A stretch of DNA of 64,000 nucleotides, taken from assembly GCF_004329715.1 (NCBI RefSeq), contig NZ_JXSY01000015.1, positions 124,001 to 188,000 of the forward strand. Direction: 5' to 3'. Both the position numbers and the translations under genes were made by a program. Below, piece after piece: positions 8,860-19,363 of the stretch; position 1 is the first letter of the stretch; each line of letters starts with the position of its first letter. The DNA comes from Bowmanella sp. JS7-9. GTDB taxonomy: Bacteria > Pseudomonadota > Gammaproteobacteria > Enterobacterales > Alteromonadaceae. The notes beneath the pieces are model-generated. The model was given only the letters and a program-made list of their open reading frames with translations, was not told where the DNA came from and ran no database searches.

Positions 8860-9397
8860 GGCTCGATTCACTCAGCAAAGCAGTGCTCAGCGCTCCGGTT
8901 TGATAGAAGGCTTGCAAGGCATCGATAAACATCTGTGCCCGTGGCGGAAATCCATCCAGCAGATAGGTTTGTAATTGTTGATAAACCGCCTGGGTAAAAC
9001 CTTCGCGATCCGGCTCGACACCATTGAGGTTATCTGTGCTAACCCGAAAGACTTTGCCGGCAGCCAGACACAAGCCCCACTCTACCGCCTGAGGCTTAAC
9101 CTCAACCTGTTCAAAGGCTTTTTGCTCAGCGGCATCACGCCCATCCGGGCAATACCAATAACCGTAATCCTCCAGTTCACGCCGCGCTGTGCCGGCAATA
9201 CACCAGTGGGCAATTTCATGCAAAGCACTGGCATAGAAACCATGGGCAAAAATAATTTGCGCATACGGCGCCCCGTGCCCGGCGGGTAAATACAGAGGCT
9301 CATCATCGCCTTTTACCAATCGGGTATTAAATTGGCTGAAGAATGTCTGATCAAACAAGCGGATCAGATCCTGGTAGTGATGCACAACCTTGCTCAT
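8852..9397 (-). CDS. epmC: Elongation factor P hydroxylase
   Basis: Hydroxylates the beta-lysyl-lysine on elongation factor P, the last step after EpmB and EpmA. The 181-residue protein carries the metal-binding HEIAHW motif at residues 60-65, and conserved EDYGYWYCPDGR and QAVEWGL segments. It lies between an MFS gene and the ATP-NAD kinase-like gene in the yfcM position of E. coli. Its presence implies that EpmA and EpmB are encoded elsewhere in this genome (inference). Confidence 0.93.
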   Translation of the reverse strand: MSKVVHHYQDLIRLFDQTFFSQFNTRLVKGDDEPLYLPAGHGAPYAQIIFAHGFYASALHEIAHWCIAGTARRELEDYGYWYCPDGRDAAEQKAFEQVEVKPQAVEWGLCLAAGKVFRVSTDNLNGVEPDREGFTQAVYQQLQTYLLDGFPPRAQMFIDALQAFYQTGALSTALLSESSHV

Positions 9398-9425
9398 AAC
9401 GGTCTGAAATTGCGGCGCATTGTAC

Positions 9426-10598
9426 TCAAATCGCTCGCGCTGAACCAGAGCGTGGCATTAACGCCACGCAGGCAGCGGACAACAAGCCAGCTACCGCTGC
9501 CAACGAAAAGGTCAGGGTGGCCCCAGCCCCATCCTGCCAAAGATGCCCGGCGACAAGATTGCCAATCGCCCCGCCGCCGCCAAACGCCAGACTGACATAC
9601 AATGCCTGGCCACGACTTTGATAACGCGGACCAAAGTAATGGTGAAGGAAATTAACGGAGGTGGCATGGGCCAGACCAAACGTCGCCGCATGGGTTAACT
9701 GCGCAACCACCAGCCAGATAATATTGTCACCGTGCCACGCGGTAAGATACCAGCGCAGTGCAGCCAGTAATGAGCATGCCAACAACACCAGGCGCACACC
9801 AAAGCGGGCGATGATGCGTCCGGCCTTTAAAAACAATAACACCTCGGCAATCACGCCAAGGGCAATCAGCCAGCCCGTTTGCTGCCCGCTGTAATCCAGC
9901 TCCAGCATATACAGTGCAAAGAAACCATAGAAAGGACCGAAGCTGAGTTGCAGTAAAAATGCCGAGGCCAGAAAGGTCAGAAACAATGGATGACGCAGTT
10001 TAGGCCAGATATCGCCGCCCGCCTGCTTATCACTGCGTAAGTCCGGCGCGCGGATCGCCAGGGTCGACAAAAACAAACCGGATAAAATGACCACGCTGAC
10101 GGTCACCACAATATCGGCGCTAAACACATCCAGCAGATAGCCGACGCCCACAGCAAAGACGATATAACCAATACTGCCCCACAGGCGAATGCGTGAATAG
10201 CGCCCGGAATCGCTCGCCACACAGGTCATGGTAATCACTTCCAGTTGCGGCAAAATCGCCGTCCAGAACATCATCACCAGCCCCAGCGCTGCAGCAATGC
10301 CCCAGTAATCGTTATCCAGCAGCATCAGGGTAAAACTCAGCACCGCCAGTAAGCTACCGCCGCGCACAATCGGCAAGTAATGACCGGTTTTATCGGCGAT
10401 TGCTGCCCATAAATTGGGCCCGACGATTCGCGTCAGGGTAATCATTGCCAGCAACTCGCCGATTTGCACGGAACTAAAGCCACGACCATCCAGAAAGACC
10501 CCAAGATACGGGGTCATCACGCCCAATTGAGCGAAATACAAAAAGTAAACCAGCGCTAACCCAATCAGGTTAGCGCGCAGCAAAGATTTATCTGACAT
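9426..10598 (-). CDS. MFS transporter, 3-phenylpropionate permease-like
   Basis: An inner-membrane carrier of 390 residues with about twelve hydrophobic helices. The first helices contain LGVMTPYLGVFLDGRGFSSVQIG, the typical start of the MFS_1-like/HcaT branch, followed by the loop-2/3 region TRIVGPNLWAAIADKTG. Substrate is unknown; family members are related to nucleoside and phenylpropionate carriers. It ends 28 bp before epmC and starts 3 bp after the aroC stop, so it is part of the aroC-epmC-yfcL run. E. coli also has an MFS gene (yfcJ) near here. Confidence 0.85.
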   Translation of the reverse strand: MSDKSLLRANLIGLALVYFLYFAQLGVMTPYLGVFLDGRGFSSVQIGELLAMITLTRIVGPNLWAAIADKTGHYLPIVRGGSLLAVLSFTLMLLDNDYWGIAAALGLVMMFWTAILPQLEVITMTCVASDSGRYSRIRLWGSIGYIVFAVGVGYLLDVFSADIVVTVSVVILSGLFLSTLAIRAPDLRSDKQAGGDIWPKLRHPLFLTFLASAFLLQLSFGPFYGFFALYMLELDYSGQQTGWLIALGVIAEVLLFLKAGRIIARFGVRLVLLACSLLAALRWYLTAWHGDNIIWLVVAQLTHAATFGLAHATSVNFLHHYFGPRYQSRGQALYVSLAFGGGGAIGNLVAGHLWQDGAGATLTFSLAAVAGLLSAACVALMPRSGSARAI

Positions 10599-10601
10599 AG
10601 A

Positions 10602-11699
10602 TTATTTCTGAGCAGGAATGACCGGCGTTGAACAACTTACATGGGCGTTTTGCGCCTGATGACGCAGCAAATGATCCATTAGCACTAATGCCATCATTGC
10701 CTCGGCAATGGGTACCGCGCGGATACCTACGCAAGGATCATGACGGCCCTTAGTTACCACCTCGATGGCATTGCCATCCACATCAATAGTATTACCCGGC
10801 ACACCAATGCTGGAAGTCGGTTTCAGCGCCATGTGCACCACCACATCCTGACCACTGGAAATACCGCCCAGTACGCCGCCGGCATGATTACTTGCAAAGC
10901 CTTGTGGGGTTAATTCATCGCGGTGCTCACTACCCTTTTGTTCTACCACCGCAAAGCCATCACCCACTTCCACGCCTTTCACCGCGTTGATCCCCATCAT
11001 GGCGTAGGCCAGATCGGCATCCAAGCGATCAAACACCGGCTCACCCAGCCCCACTGGCATATTTTGGGCGATAACAGAAACTTTCGCGCCGATGGAGTCA
11101 CCGGACTTTTTCAAGTCACGCATGTATTCATCCAATGCGTCCAGTTTGCTCTCATCCGGAAAAAAGAATGGATTGTGATTAACCACAGCCAAGTCTACAG
11201 ACTCGGCTTTTATCGGGCCTAACTGACTTAAAAAACCATGGATTTCTATGCCGTGAAACTGCTTTAAATATTTTTTCGCGATTGCGCCGGCGGCCACGCG
11301 CACTGCCGTCTCACGGGCTGATGAACGCCCACCGCCGCGATAATCACGGCTGCCATACTTTTGCGTATAGGTATAATCAGCATGGCCGGGACGAAAGCGG
11401 TCTTTGATGTTGCCGTAATCCTGCGAACGCTGATCGGTATTTTCAATCAGCAAGCCAATGCTGGTGCCGGTGGTTTTACCTTCAAATACGCCAGACAAGA
11501 TTTTTACTTCATCAGCCTCACGACGGGCCGTGGTGTATCGTGACTGACCCGGTTTACGCCGATCTAAATCAACCTGCATATCTTCCGGTGCCAGTTCCAG
11601 CCCGGGAGGACAACCATCTACCACGCCGCCAATGGCCGGACCGTGGCTCTCACCAAAGGTGGTTAATCTGAACAGGGTACCGAAACTGTTGCCCGCCAA
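10602..11699 (-). CDS. aroC: Chorismate synthase
   Basis: Converts 5-enolpyruvylshikimate-3-phosphate to chorismate using reduced FMN, the last shared step of aromatic synthesis. It is 365 residues long. Signature blocks are [14 protein letters not shown] (residues 16-29), a [11 protein letters not shown] block, [14 protein letters not shown] and the [18 protein letters not shown] signature, plus a C-terminal [19 protein letters not shown]. It starts 2 bp after the prmB stop, as in other gammaproteobacteria, so the two are co-transcribed. Confidence 0.98.
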   Translation of the reverse strand: MAGNSFGTLFRLTTFGESHGPAIGGVVDGCPPGLELAPEDMQVDLDRRKPGQSRYTTARREADEVKILSGVFEGKTTGTSIGLLIENTDQRSQDYGNIKDRFRPGHADYTYTQKYGSRDYRGGGRSSARETAVRVAAGAIAKKYLKQFHGIEIHGFLSQLGPIKAESVDLAVVNHNPFFFPDESKLDALDEYMRDLKKSGDSIGAKVSVIAQNMPVGLGEPVFDRLDADLAYAMMGINAVKGVEVGDGFAVVEQKGSEHRDELTPQGFASNHAGGVLGGISSGQDVVVHMALKPTSSIGVPGNTIDVDGNAIEVVTKGRHDPCVGIRAVPIAEAMMALVLMDHLLRHQAQNAHVSCSTPVIPAQK

Positions 11700-11700
11700 T

Positions 11701-12618
11701 TTAATGCTCCTTGAAATAGTTCACCAGGGTTTCCCGTTGTACCGCAAATACCCCATGCCCGCCGCGGGCAAATTCAATCCACTGTAATTCCAGCCCCGGG
11801 TACTTACTTTGCATATGCACCAGTGAATTACCTACTTCAACAATCATCCAGGCGCCCGCTTTGAGATATTGAGGCCCCTCTTTCAGCATACGATCGACTA
11901 AATCCAGGCCATCGTTGCCAGCGGCCAGACCCAGTTCCGGCTCGTGACGAAATTCATCCGGTAAATCCGACATGTCCTCTTCATCCACATAAGGCGGATT
12001 AGACACTATCAAGTCATATTGTTGGCCTGCGAGGTTATTGAACAGATCTGACTGGATCGGAAATACCTGGTCGCCCATGGCGTATTCCTGGATGTTCATA
12101 TCAGCCACATCCAGCGCATCGCTGCTGATATCAACCGCATCGACTTGCGCGGTCGGGAACTGCTGTCCCATGGCGATAGCAATACAACCGCTGCCAGTAC
12201 ATAAATCCAGTAAGTGACTGGGTTCATCACTTAGGTAGTCTGCGAATTTTTGTTCGATCAATTCGGCAATTGGCGAACGGGGCACCAGAACACGCTCATC
12301 CACATAAAACGGCATACCGCAAAACCATGCCTGATTAGTCAGGTAAGCCGCGGGAATACGCTCCTGCACACGACGCACGATAATATCGGCTATGCGTTGA
12401 CGCTCACTTTTGGTCAGGCGTGCTGCGAGTAATTCCGGTGTACTGCCAGGTGGTAAATGCAGTACCTGCAGAATCAGGCTCAAGGCCTCATCCCAGGGAT
12501 TGTCTGTACCATGGCCAAAATACAATCCGGCATCGTTAAAACGACTTACCGCCCACCGGGTAAAATCATAAATGGTGTGCAGATCCTGCACGGCTTCTTC
12601 GAGGTAAAACTTGTCCAC
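11701..12618 (-). CDS. prmB: Ribosomal protein uL3 glutamine methyltransferase
   Basis: Methylates a glutamine of ribosomal protein L3 (uL3) with SAM. The start is the GTG at 12616-12618, which gives the conserved [13 protein letters not shown] opening (305 residues) and has an AGGAAA site just upstream; the longer frame to 12714 would overlap smrB on the other strand. The SAM-binding motif [15 protein letters not shown] lies at 136-150 and the substrate glutamine-binding NPPY motif at 207-210. It is divergent from smrB, an arrangement conserved in E. coli. Confidence 0.96.
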   Translation of the reverse strand: MDKFYLEEAVQDLHTIYDFTRWAVSRFNDAGLYFGHGTDNPWDEALSLILQVLHLPPGSTPELLAARLTKSERQRIADIIVRRVQERIPAAYLTNQAWFCGMPFYVDERVLVPRSPIAELIEQKFADYLSDEPSHLLDLCTGSGCIAIAMGQQFPTAQVDAVDISSDALDVADMNIQEYAMGDQVFPIQSDLFNNLAGQQYDLIVSNPPYVDEEDMSDLPDEFRHEPELGLAAGNDGLDLVDRMLKEGPQYLKAGAWMIVEVGNSLVHMQSKYPGLELQWIEFARGGHGVFAVQRETLVNYFKEH

Positions 12619-12698
12619 AGAGTTTCCTGACCCAACATGGGTGAAATTGCGTATGAAAGTGGTTATAGTCCGGCCTGACTGGTTTTGCAGAGGTACCC

Positions 12699-13220
12699 AT
12701 GACTGATCGCCCAACTGATTCTGATTTAACTGCGTTTCTCGAGGCGGTGTCTGGCGTCAAGCCGATTAAGCAAGACAAAATACAGCTTAAACCCCGAGCC
12801 AGCAAGCCCAAAACGCCCAAGGTTGATATCCAGCGCAACCAGGCTCAGGCCGAGTTTTTCTTTTCTGATCAGTTTCAGGCACATTTTCCCGATGAAGGGC
12901 CACTACGCTGGCGCCGTGAGGATGTGGACTCCCACCGCCTGAAACAATTACGCCGCGGTGACTTTCAGCCTGCGTTGTTATTGGATTTACATGGTCTGAC
13001 CCGGGAAAATGCCAAACGCGAAATTGCCGCATTATTGTTAGCCGCGCGCAAACAACAGGCCGAATGTGTCAGTATTATGCATGGATTTGGTACCCACACC
13101 CTGAAACAGGCCGTACCTAACTGGCTGGTACAGCACCCCCTAGTGCAGGCTCTGCATCAAGCTCCGCTTGAATGGGGGGGCAAAGCGGCCATTTTGGTAT
13201 TATTAGACATAATCACATAA
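12699..13220 (+). CDS. smrB: Smr-domain ribosome rescue endonuclease SmrB
   Basis: SmrB cuts mRNA between collided ribosomes. The 173-residue protein has a charged, likely disordered N-terminus and a C-terminal Smr domain with the catalytic-type DLHGL motif at residues 96-100 and the MHGFGTHTL loop near 127-135. It is divergent from prmB, with 80 bp between the two start codons for both promoters. Confidence 0.93.
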   Translation: MTDRPTDSDLTAFLEAVSGVKPIKQDKIQLKPRASKPKTPKVDIQRNQAQAEFFFSDQFQAHFPDEGPLRWRREDVDSHRLKQLRRGDFQPALLLDLHGLTRENAKREIAALLLAARKQQAECVSIMHGFGTHTLKQAVPNWLVQHPLVQALHQAPLEWGGKAAILVLLDIIT

Positions 13221-13311
13221 TTTTTGGCACGCCGTGCCGACCTGAACTACGCTGAGTAAGTACATAAAATAAAACGCCTTTTTACTGCGTAGGAAGAATA
13301 ACAGGTCGTTT

Positions 13312-16230
13312 ATGAAAGGACTTTCTCAGCAGGCCAGCCTCCACCTGCTGCTTATCGCCAGCATGATGCTCAGCATTCTGTTGGAATCGCAGATTTATCA
13401 GGAACACCACCTACTCTACGTGCAAACGCTGAGCTTTGGCTTTGCTCTGGCGATGGTGCACCGCTTCGGTTTTCATGCCATTTTCCCCTGTACTTTGGGG
13501 TTTTATTTAGGGCTCAGTTGGCTCGTCGCGATTCCGCAGCAGCAGAGTATTGCTTACACCCTATGTCTTACTGTCAGTCTGATTATTTGCCTGTTGACCT
13601 ACCAGAACCTGAACCGTTTTCTGCATCCGCAACAATCCGCCACGTTGCAGCGCTTCGCCTTCAATAGTGTACTGGTGGCCCCCCTGGTCATTACCCTGAT
13701 TACCAGCGTGCTATTTCGTCTGGAATGGCTGGATACGCAAAGCCCCCTGCTGACTTCCACCATTCACGTCACTATGGGCGCGCTGGCAGGGGTCATGTTA
13801 ATCACCTTGCCGCTGCACAGTTTTTCACTACAGGCAGTTATCAATTGTGACCACAGTAAACTACTGGTCGGTGCCTTACTGGTGCTGGTATGTCTGGCCG
13901 AGAGCAGTTGGCTGCAATTGAGTCCCTTTCCCGGCGTGTTTGTTATCCCGCCCTTATTGACCATGATCTGGTTGGGCACAAACACCAACCTTGCCTGCAC
14001 CTCATTGCTCAGTACAGCCTACTCCTTAGCGGTATTAAAGTGGCAAACCCTGTCATTGTATGTGCCCGGTGATGCACTGCTGCATGAGATCGCGGATTGG
14101 GCTTATGTGTGCGGCCTGCAGGCGATTGTGCTGTACGTTGCGATGCGTAATGACAAAGCCAAACTACTGATTGAAAAACTGTCTGCCAGCGTTGACGCCA
14201 GTGCGCTGGGCGTTTGGGACTGGCAGTTAGCGACTCAGCAAATCAGCGTCAACTCTCACTGGAATAGCATGCTGGGCCGTGCCCCATCACAAACCGAATG
14301 GCATCGCGATACCATTAGGGCGCTGATTCATCCCGACGACGCCGACAAACTGGATACGTTTTACCAGCAGCTTAAACAAGGCGAGGAACGTTTCAATCTG
14401 CAGGCACGTTTACAGCATCAGGATGGCAGTTGGCACACGTTTCAAATATTCGGTGCGGTCGTACAGCGCAACATGCAGGGTGATCCGATTCGCATTTGTG
14501 GAACCCAAATCGACATTACTGAGCAGGTTAGCGACCGTGCATTTGTCAATAGCCTGAAACTGGCATTTGAGAACGCTACCGGCGGACTAATGGTGGTAAA
14601 GAATGATGCGCAATTTACCGTTTTGTATGCCAATCAGGCGATAGCCAACCTGACCGGATTTTGGCTCGAAGAGTTGATTAATCAACCTTGCTGGCTGTTT
14701 GACGCCGAGGTCGCCATGCTATCGGACAGGCAATTGCTGGCTATCCGCAATGGCCAAAGCATCGAAGTGACGCAAAAAAGTGTTAAAAAGTGCGGCCGCG
14801 CCTACTGGGCTAATATCATCATCGAACCCATTCAGCACACACAACCACAGTTCAGTGAATTTTTATTACACTTGCGCGATGTGACTGAAGAGCGCAAAGC
14901 CAATTTACTCGCCGAGCAACATACCGCGCGCTTACAGCATTTGGTAAGTCAAGCCCCCGGCGCCATGTTTGAGCTACAACTAAGCGGCGATGGGCAATTT
15001 ATTTTTAATTATTGTTCTGAGGGCATGTCCGCCCTGTTCGGCCTGACCCCCTCTCAGCTGCAATTGGACAGCCGTTTGTTGTTTAATGCCATACACCCTG
15101 ATGACACCCAGCGCCTGCGCGAAGGCATTTATCAGGCCAGGCGCAGCATGAACGTCTGGCGTCAGGAATTTAAGGTCATCCGCCCCACTGACGGCTGGCG
15201 CGAAGCCCATGCCTCGCCTGTGTTACAGGATGATGGGAATGTTCTGTGGTATGGCTTTTTTGCCGATATCACTATTCGCAAGTCACTGGAAAACGCGGTG
15301 CGCACGGTAGCCAATCAATTGCAACTGGCGCAGCAACATGCCCGCATCGGCTATTGGTCAATGGATACGGCCAGGCAGGAAATATACTGGTCGGATATTA
15401 TTTTTCAGTTTATTGGCCGGGCGCCGGAAGCCCAGGCCTTTAGTCTGTCGAAATTTTACAGCCTGGTAATGCATCAGGACTTACATCAGGTTCAGCAAGT
15501 GTTTTCTCAGGCAGCCAGACGGGGCAGCGTCGATGTGGAATACCGCATACAACGCAGTGATGGCAAAGTTATCTGGCTGCATCAATTTGGCGATTGCCCG
15601 CAACAGCAATCTGATGACAAACAGATTCAGGGGATGATTCAGGATATTACCCAGCGTAAAACGCTGGAATTGAAACTATCGACTCAGGCGTTAACCGATG
15701 AGTTGACTGGCATCGCCAACCGACGGGCATTTATTACGCAACTGGAGCAGGAATGGCAATTATTTCTGCGTGATCCTCAACTGCATATCAGCATTATCAT
15801 TCTCGATATCGATTACTTTAAGAAGGTCAATGATCAGCACGGTCACGATACAGGCGATGCCATGTTGCAGCATGTCACTAAACTGATCAGTGAACATATC
15901 CGCAGCTCTGACACCTTTGGCCGCCTCGGTGGTGAAGAATTCGCCATTTTGACCCGCAATGCGAATGCGCAGCAGGCATCCCAGTTAGCCGACAAGCTGC
16001 GCATGCATATAGAAACCACACCATTGCATGTGACCAAGAAATTACAGATTGCCGTTACTATGAGTTTTGGCGTCGCGCAATTTACCCAGCCCGACGACAG
16101 CGGCAAATGGGAAGCCACCGATATGTTATTCGCCGCCGACAAGGCCTTATATCATGCAAAAAACAATGGCCGTAATCAGGTCTGTCTTTTCGACTGGTCA
16201 TCAGCCAATGGATCTGACTCATCCAAATAA
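13312..16230 (+). CDS. Membrane-bound multi-PAS diguanylate cyclase
   Basis: A 972-residue inner-membrane protein. The first 280 residues hold about eight hydrophobic helices (MASE-type sensor region). About four PAS-like units follow at roughly 285-410, 420-540, 545-665 and 675-785. The C-terminal GGDEF domain (about 790-965) has an intact active site GGEEF at 873-877, and the RSSD product-inhibition site sits five residues before it. It should make cyclic di-GMP in response to an unknown signal. No EAL domain is present. It stands alone; its last 12 bp overlap the convergent lipoprotein gene. Confidence 0.92.
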   Translation: MKGLSQQASLHLLLIASMMLSILLESQIYQEHHLLYVQTLSFGFALAMVHRFGFHAIFPCTLGFYLGLSWLVAIPQQQSIAYTLCLTVSLIICLLTYQNLNRFLHPQQSATLQRFAFNSVLVAPLVITLITSVLFRLEWLDTQSPLLTSTIHVTMGALAGVMLITLPLHSFSLQAVINCDHSKLLVGALLVLVCLAESSWLQLSPFPGVFVIPPLLTMIWLGTNTNLACTSLLSTAYSLAVLKWQTLSLYVPGDALLHEIADWAYVCGLQAIVLYVAMRNDKAKLLIEKLSASVDASALGVWDWQLATQQISVNSHWNSMLGRAPSQTEWHRDTIRALIHPDDADKLDTFYQQLKQGEERFNLQARLQHQDGSWHTFQIFGAVVQRNMQGDPIRICGTQIDITEQVSDRAFVNSLKLAFENATGGLMVVKNDAQFTVLYANQAIANLTGFWLEELINQPCWLFDAEVAMLSDRQLLAIRNGQSIEVTQKSVKKCGRAYWANIIIEPIQHTQPQFSEFLLHLRDVTEERKANLLAEQHTARLQHLVSQAPGAMFELQLSGDGQFIFNYCSEGMSALFGLTPSQLQLDSRLLFNAIHPDDTQRLREGIYQARRSMNVWRQEFKVIRPTDGWREAHASPVLQDDGNVLWYGFFADITIRKSLENAVRTVANQLQLAQQHARIGYWSMDTARQEIYWSDIIFQFIGRAPEAQAFSLSKFYSLVMHQDLHQVQQVFSQAARRGSVDVEYRIQRSDGKVIWLHQFGDCPQQQSDDKQIQGMIQDITQRKTLELKLSTQALTDELTGIANRRAFITQLEQEWQLFLRDPQLHISIIILDIDYFKKVNDQHGHDTGDAMLQHVTKLISEHIRSSDTFGRLGGEEFAILTRNANAQQASQLADKLRMHIETTPLHVTKKLQIAVTMSFGVAQFTQPDDSGKWEATDMLFAADKALYHAKNNGRNQVCLFDWSSANGSDSSK

Positions 16231-16863
16231 CAGCCGCTGCCACCAACTTTTGTTTAAGTCGTCTTCGCATTTTTTAAGCTGGGCTGCGTAGGTCAAGGCA
16301 CGCTGTTTAACCTTTTTCGATACCTCGACCAGCCATTTTTTCTTTAAATAGGTTTTACGTTTAAAGCCTCCCCAACCCTCATGATAATTGAGGTATTGCG
16401 CGTAGGCATCCCACTTGGATACGCCATTAATCTTGTTGGTTTTATTGATAAACCAACCCATAAAATCGATGGCATCTTCAAAGTCATCACGGCTGGCCCA
16501 GCTGTTGCCGGTTTCGCGCACATAGTCATCCCAAGTAGGTGTTTTGGCCTGGGAATAACCATAGGCGCTACTCACCCGCCCCCAGGGAATCAAGCCAAAC
16601 AGGATGTAATCCCGTGGTGGCAACGCATCGTGTCGAAACGAACTTTCCTGATACATCATGGCCATCGGCACATGAATCGGCACGCCCCATTTGTCACGCA
16701 TATCCGCAGCGGCATCATACCAGTCTTCTTTTTCGTAAAAAATTTCACACAGGTTGGTTTTATTCTGTGGCGGAGTCACGCTGCAGCCCACCAGCGTCGT
16801 GAGGATGACCACGCCGGCTACGCCAATAATATTTTTTTTATTTATTTGGAACTTTACCGACAT
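16219..16863 (-). CDS. Lysozyme-like (transglycosylase SLT fold) lipoprotein
   Basis: Predicted outer-membrane lipoprotein of 214 residues with a hydrophobic signal ending in LVGC (Cys27). The rest looks like a soluble lytic transglycosylase-type fold: MAMMYQESSF near residues 68-77 supplies the likely catalytic glutamate, followed by the AYGYSQAKTPTW loop and an AQYLNYHEGW segment. It would act on peptidoglycan in the periplasm. The start is the ATG at 16861-16863; an in-frame GTG lies just before it. Substrate and exact reaction are inferred from the fold motifs only. Confidence 0.75.
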   Translation of the reverse strand: MSVKFQINKKNIIGVAGVVILTTLVGCSVTPPQNKTNLCEIFYEKEDWYDAAADMRDKWGVPIHVPMAMMYQESSFRHDALPPRDYILFGLIPWGRVSSAYGYSQAKTPTWDDYVRETGNSWASRDDFEDAIDFMGWFINKTNKINGVSKWDAYAQYLNYHEGWGGFKRKTYLKKKWLVEVSKKVKQRALTYAAQLKKCEDDLNKSWWQRLLFG

Positions 16864-16913
16864 CACTCACTCATAACTAACGTAGTTTGTGTTTTCCCTG
16901 GTCGTAAAATATT

Positions 16914-16941
16914 TGCCTGGCTTCTTGCCAGGCATTTTTTT
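16914..16941 (+). terminator. Hairpin with T-run facing the plus direction
   Basis: An 8-bp perfect stem (TGCCTGGC/GCCAGGCA) is followed on the plus strand by seven T. Both flanking genes are on the minus strand, so it would stop plus-strand readthrough; on the minus strand it is a hairpin without a proper T-run. Confidence 0.55.
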
Positions 16942-18517
16942 ATTGGGCGAAATAATCACGCAAAAATTCTGCAAACGGTGCCTGCGGCTGTTGCTCTACC
17001 TGCGCCTGAGTAACACGGGATGCAGCGGCCTGACGAACAAAGAAGTCCTTGTCATAGCAACGGTACTCTTCTGTCAGAGCCTGCTGACGATACCGTTCCG
17101 CCAGTTTCAATGCCACCAGGCCATTATCCTCACCAGACTCCAGCATCATATCCAGTAACCGCGCCGAAGGGGTTAATTGCGCATCGCTAAATTTGCGCCA
17201 TTCCTGCTCAAGTGCCTCACTATGGCATTGATGGTCATTCGCCTCATCCAATACGGCGGCGATGCTGCGCATCTTGGCGAACAGTTGTTGCGCCCAATCA
17301 TGCATGCTGATCTGACTATCGCCGTGATTGAGCATCAATCCCGGTTCACGCCCGCGCTCAACCACAGCACGCAAGTTTTGTTCTGTCACCGCCAGTTCAT
17401 CCGGCCCTAAATCCGCCGAAGGCTCCAGCAGACACAACAGCAGAAATACATCGAGGAAATAGATTTGAGACTTCTCAATACCAACCGAACTAAACGGATT
17501 CACATCCAGCGCGCGCACTTCAATGTATTCCACACCGCGCGCCGCCAGCGCATCAGTAGGCTTTTCCAGCGGTAAGGTCGGCTGTTTGGGACGAATCGGC
17601 GAATACAGCTCGTTTTCGATTTGCAGCACGTTGCTGTTTAGCTGTTCAAACGGCTCCTGCTCGCGGGCAAAGCGGGCAAATTCCGTAGACGGCGTACGAA
17701 TGGCTTTGCGCAGTGACGCAATATACTTGTCCATTTGGTTGTAACAAATATACAGACCGGATTGCGCCTTGTTGGTATAGCCCAAATCACTCATACGCAG
17801 CGAGGTAGCATAAGGTAAATAACAGGTACCTTTGCCCAATGTCTGAAACGGCAGCTTGCCTTCCCGCCCCTGTAGGAAGGAACGACATAAGGCGGGTGAA
17901 GCGCCGTACAAATAAGGGATCATCCAGCATAACCGGCGATAATTACGAATCAAATGAAAGTAAGCAGCGGAGCGGTTTTCTTTATCAACACTGGTCGCGC
18001 CTTCGGCGAGTAACCAGCGATGCCAGAAAGCCGGTGGCAACGAAAAATTAAAGTGCACCCCGGCAATCGCCTGCATCATTGCGCCATAACGATTTTTCAG
18101 CCCCTGACGATAGAGAGTTTTCATTTTACCCACATTTGAGGTGCCATATTGCGCCAGCGGGATCTCGTCCTGGTTATTGATATAACAGGGCATGGACAGC
18201 GGCCACAGACGCTCTTCGCCGAGATTCTCATACACAAATTTATGAATATCGTGTAATTGGGTCAGGGTTTTGCTGACATCCGACTCGGCCGGGGTAATAA
18301 ACTCAAGCAATGCCTCAGAAAAATCCGTCGTGATCCAATCATGCGTAAGCGCCTTACCCAGCGCATCCGGATGGGGTGTCTGAGCGATGCCACCGTGCGG
18401 ATTGATACGCAGCGTTTCACGTTCGATGCCGTGCTGGATCCCGGTCAGGGTTGTCGCCACGTCAGGTTGCTGTAATCGCGCCAGACGCGCGGCGAAAGAG
18501 TCGGTTTGTGCAGGCAA
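16940..18517 (-). CDS. gshA: Glutamate-cysteine ligase
   Basis: Joins glutamate and cysteine with ATP, the first and limiting step of glutathione synthesis. The 525-residue length matches the E. coli GshA type. Family blocks seen are GIERETLRI near residue 28, LLEFITPA, GVHFNFSLPPAFW, NRSAAYFHLIRNYRR and the YIEVRALDVNPFSSVGI segment. It stands as a single gene; the long 5' gap (18518-18673) is shared with the divergent pseudouridine synthase. Confidence 0.96.
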   Translation of the reverse strand: MPAQTDSFAARLARLQQPDVATTLTGIQHGIERETLRINPHGGIAQTPHPDALGKALTHDWITTDFSEALLEFITPAESDVSKTLTQLHDIHKFVYENLGEERLWPLSMPCYINNQDEIPLAQYGTSNVGKMKTLYRQGLKNRYGAMMQAIAGVHFNFSLPPAFWHRWLLAEGATSVDKENRSAAYFHLIRNYRRLCWMIPYLYGASPALCRSFLQGREGKLPFQTLGKGTCYLPYATSLRMSDLGYTNKAQSGLYICYNQMDKYIASLRKAIRTPSTEFARFAREQEPFEQLNSNVLQIENELYSPIRPKQPTLPLEKPTDALAARGVEYIEVRALDVNPFSSVGIEKSQIYFLDVFLLLCLLEPSADLGPDELAVTEQNLRAVVERGREPGLMLNHGDSQISMHDWAQQLFAKMRSIAAVLDEANDHQCHSEALEQEWRKFSDAQLTPSARLLDMMLESGEDNGLVALKLAERYRQQALTEEYRCYDKDFFVRQAAASRVTQAQVEQQPQAPFAEFLRDYFAQ

Positions 18518-18673
18518 AATGCATTCTCATTAACTAGCAGATTGCCATAATTGGGGTTTTAGCACATAAATTCAAGAGAATAGCGGAGGAAAATCGTTAT
18601 GCCGCCTGCCATTCGGGACATTCTTTTTTGTGTTACACTTGCGCGAATTTTTAATGTGTAAACAGACAGTTGC

Positions 18674-19363
18674 ATGATAGAGCTGGTCACTGACAGCGAT
18701 GACTTTATCGTTATTAACAAACCCTGTGGTACCGGTGTGCATGCGGAAAACGGCGAACCGGGGATCGTCACGTTGGCTGAACAACAATTCGGTCACCAGA
18801 AGCTGTATTTAGTCCACCGTCTGGATAAGGTCACATCCGGTTTACTGATTCTGGCCAAACATGCTGCCGCAGCGGCAACACTCAGCCAGTTATTCGCCAA
18901 GCGTCAAATAGAGAAAACCTATCTGGCGATTACCGACCACAAACCAGCAAAAAAGCAGGGCCAGATCCGCGGCGATATGCAGAAAAGTCGTAATGGCACA
19001 TTCAAACTTGCCCGTAGCCTGGATAACCCCGCTATTACGCAGTTTTTCAGCCAGAGCCTGACACCGGGACTGCGCCTGTGTATCCTGCGTCCGCATACAG
19101 GGAAAACCCACCAGCTAAGGGTGGCTATGAAAAGCCTCGGCGCGCCCATACTCGGCGATAAAAGCTACGCCGGCAGCGATGCCGAACGGGTGTTTCTGCA
19201 TGCATATCAACTGCGTTTTGAATACCACCATTGCCTTTACCAACTCAGAGCCCTGCCTAGCGATAACATGGCAGCATTACTGCGAGCAGGCGCTATCGAC
19301 GAGCATTTTGATCCCAATTCGCAGCCATGGCCGAGCATATCCAAGGGTGCTAAGCATGCCTGA
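18674..19363 (+). CDS. RluA-family pseudouridine synthase (TIGR01621-like)
   Basis: Predicted cytosolic RNA-modifying enzyme of 229 residues that isomerises uridine to pseudouridine. The catalytic aspartate is Asp51 in VHRLDKVTSG; later blocks are QIEKTYLA and RPHTGKTHQLRVAMKSLGAPILGD. No S4 domain precedes the catalytic domain, which fits the short RluA-like group. The RNA target is unknown. The stop overlaps the start of the next gene (ATGCCTGA), so the two are translationally coupled. Confidence 0.88.
   Translation: MIELVTDSDDFIVINKPCGTGVHAENGEPGIVTLAEQQFGHQKLYLVHRLDKVTSGLLILAKHAAAAATLSQLFAKRQIEKTYLAITDHKPAKKQGQIRGDMQKSRNGTFKLARSLDNPAITQFFSQSLTPGLRLCILRPHTGKTHQLRVAMKSLGAPILGDKSYAGSDAERVFLHAYQLRFEYHHCLYQLRALPSDNMAALLRAGAIDEHFDPNSQPWPSISKGAKHA

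Noticed and set aside
16914-16941. Hairpin as the terminator of gshA
   Set aside because: The T-run is on the plus strand while gshA is on the minus strand; kept only as a plus-facing hairpin.
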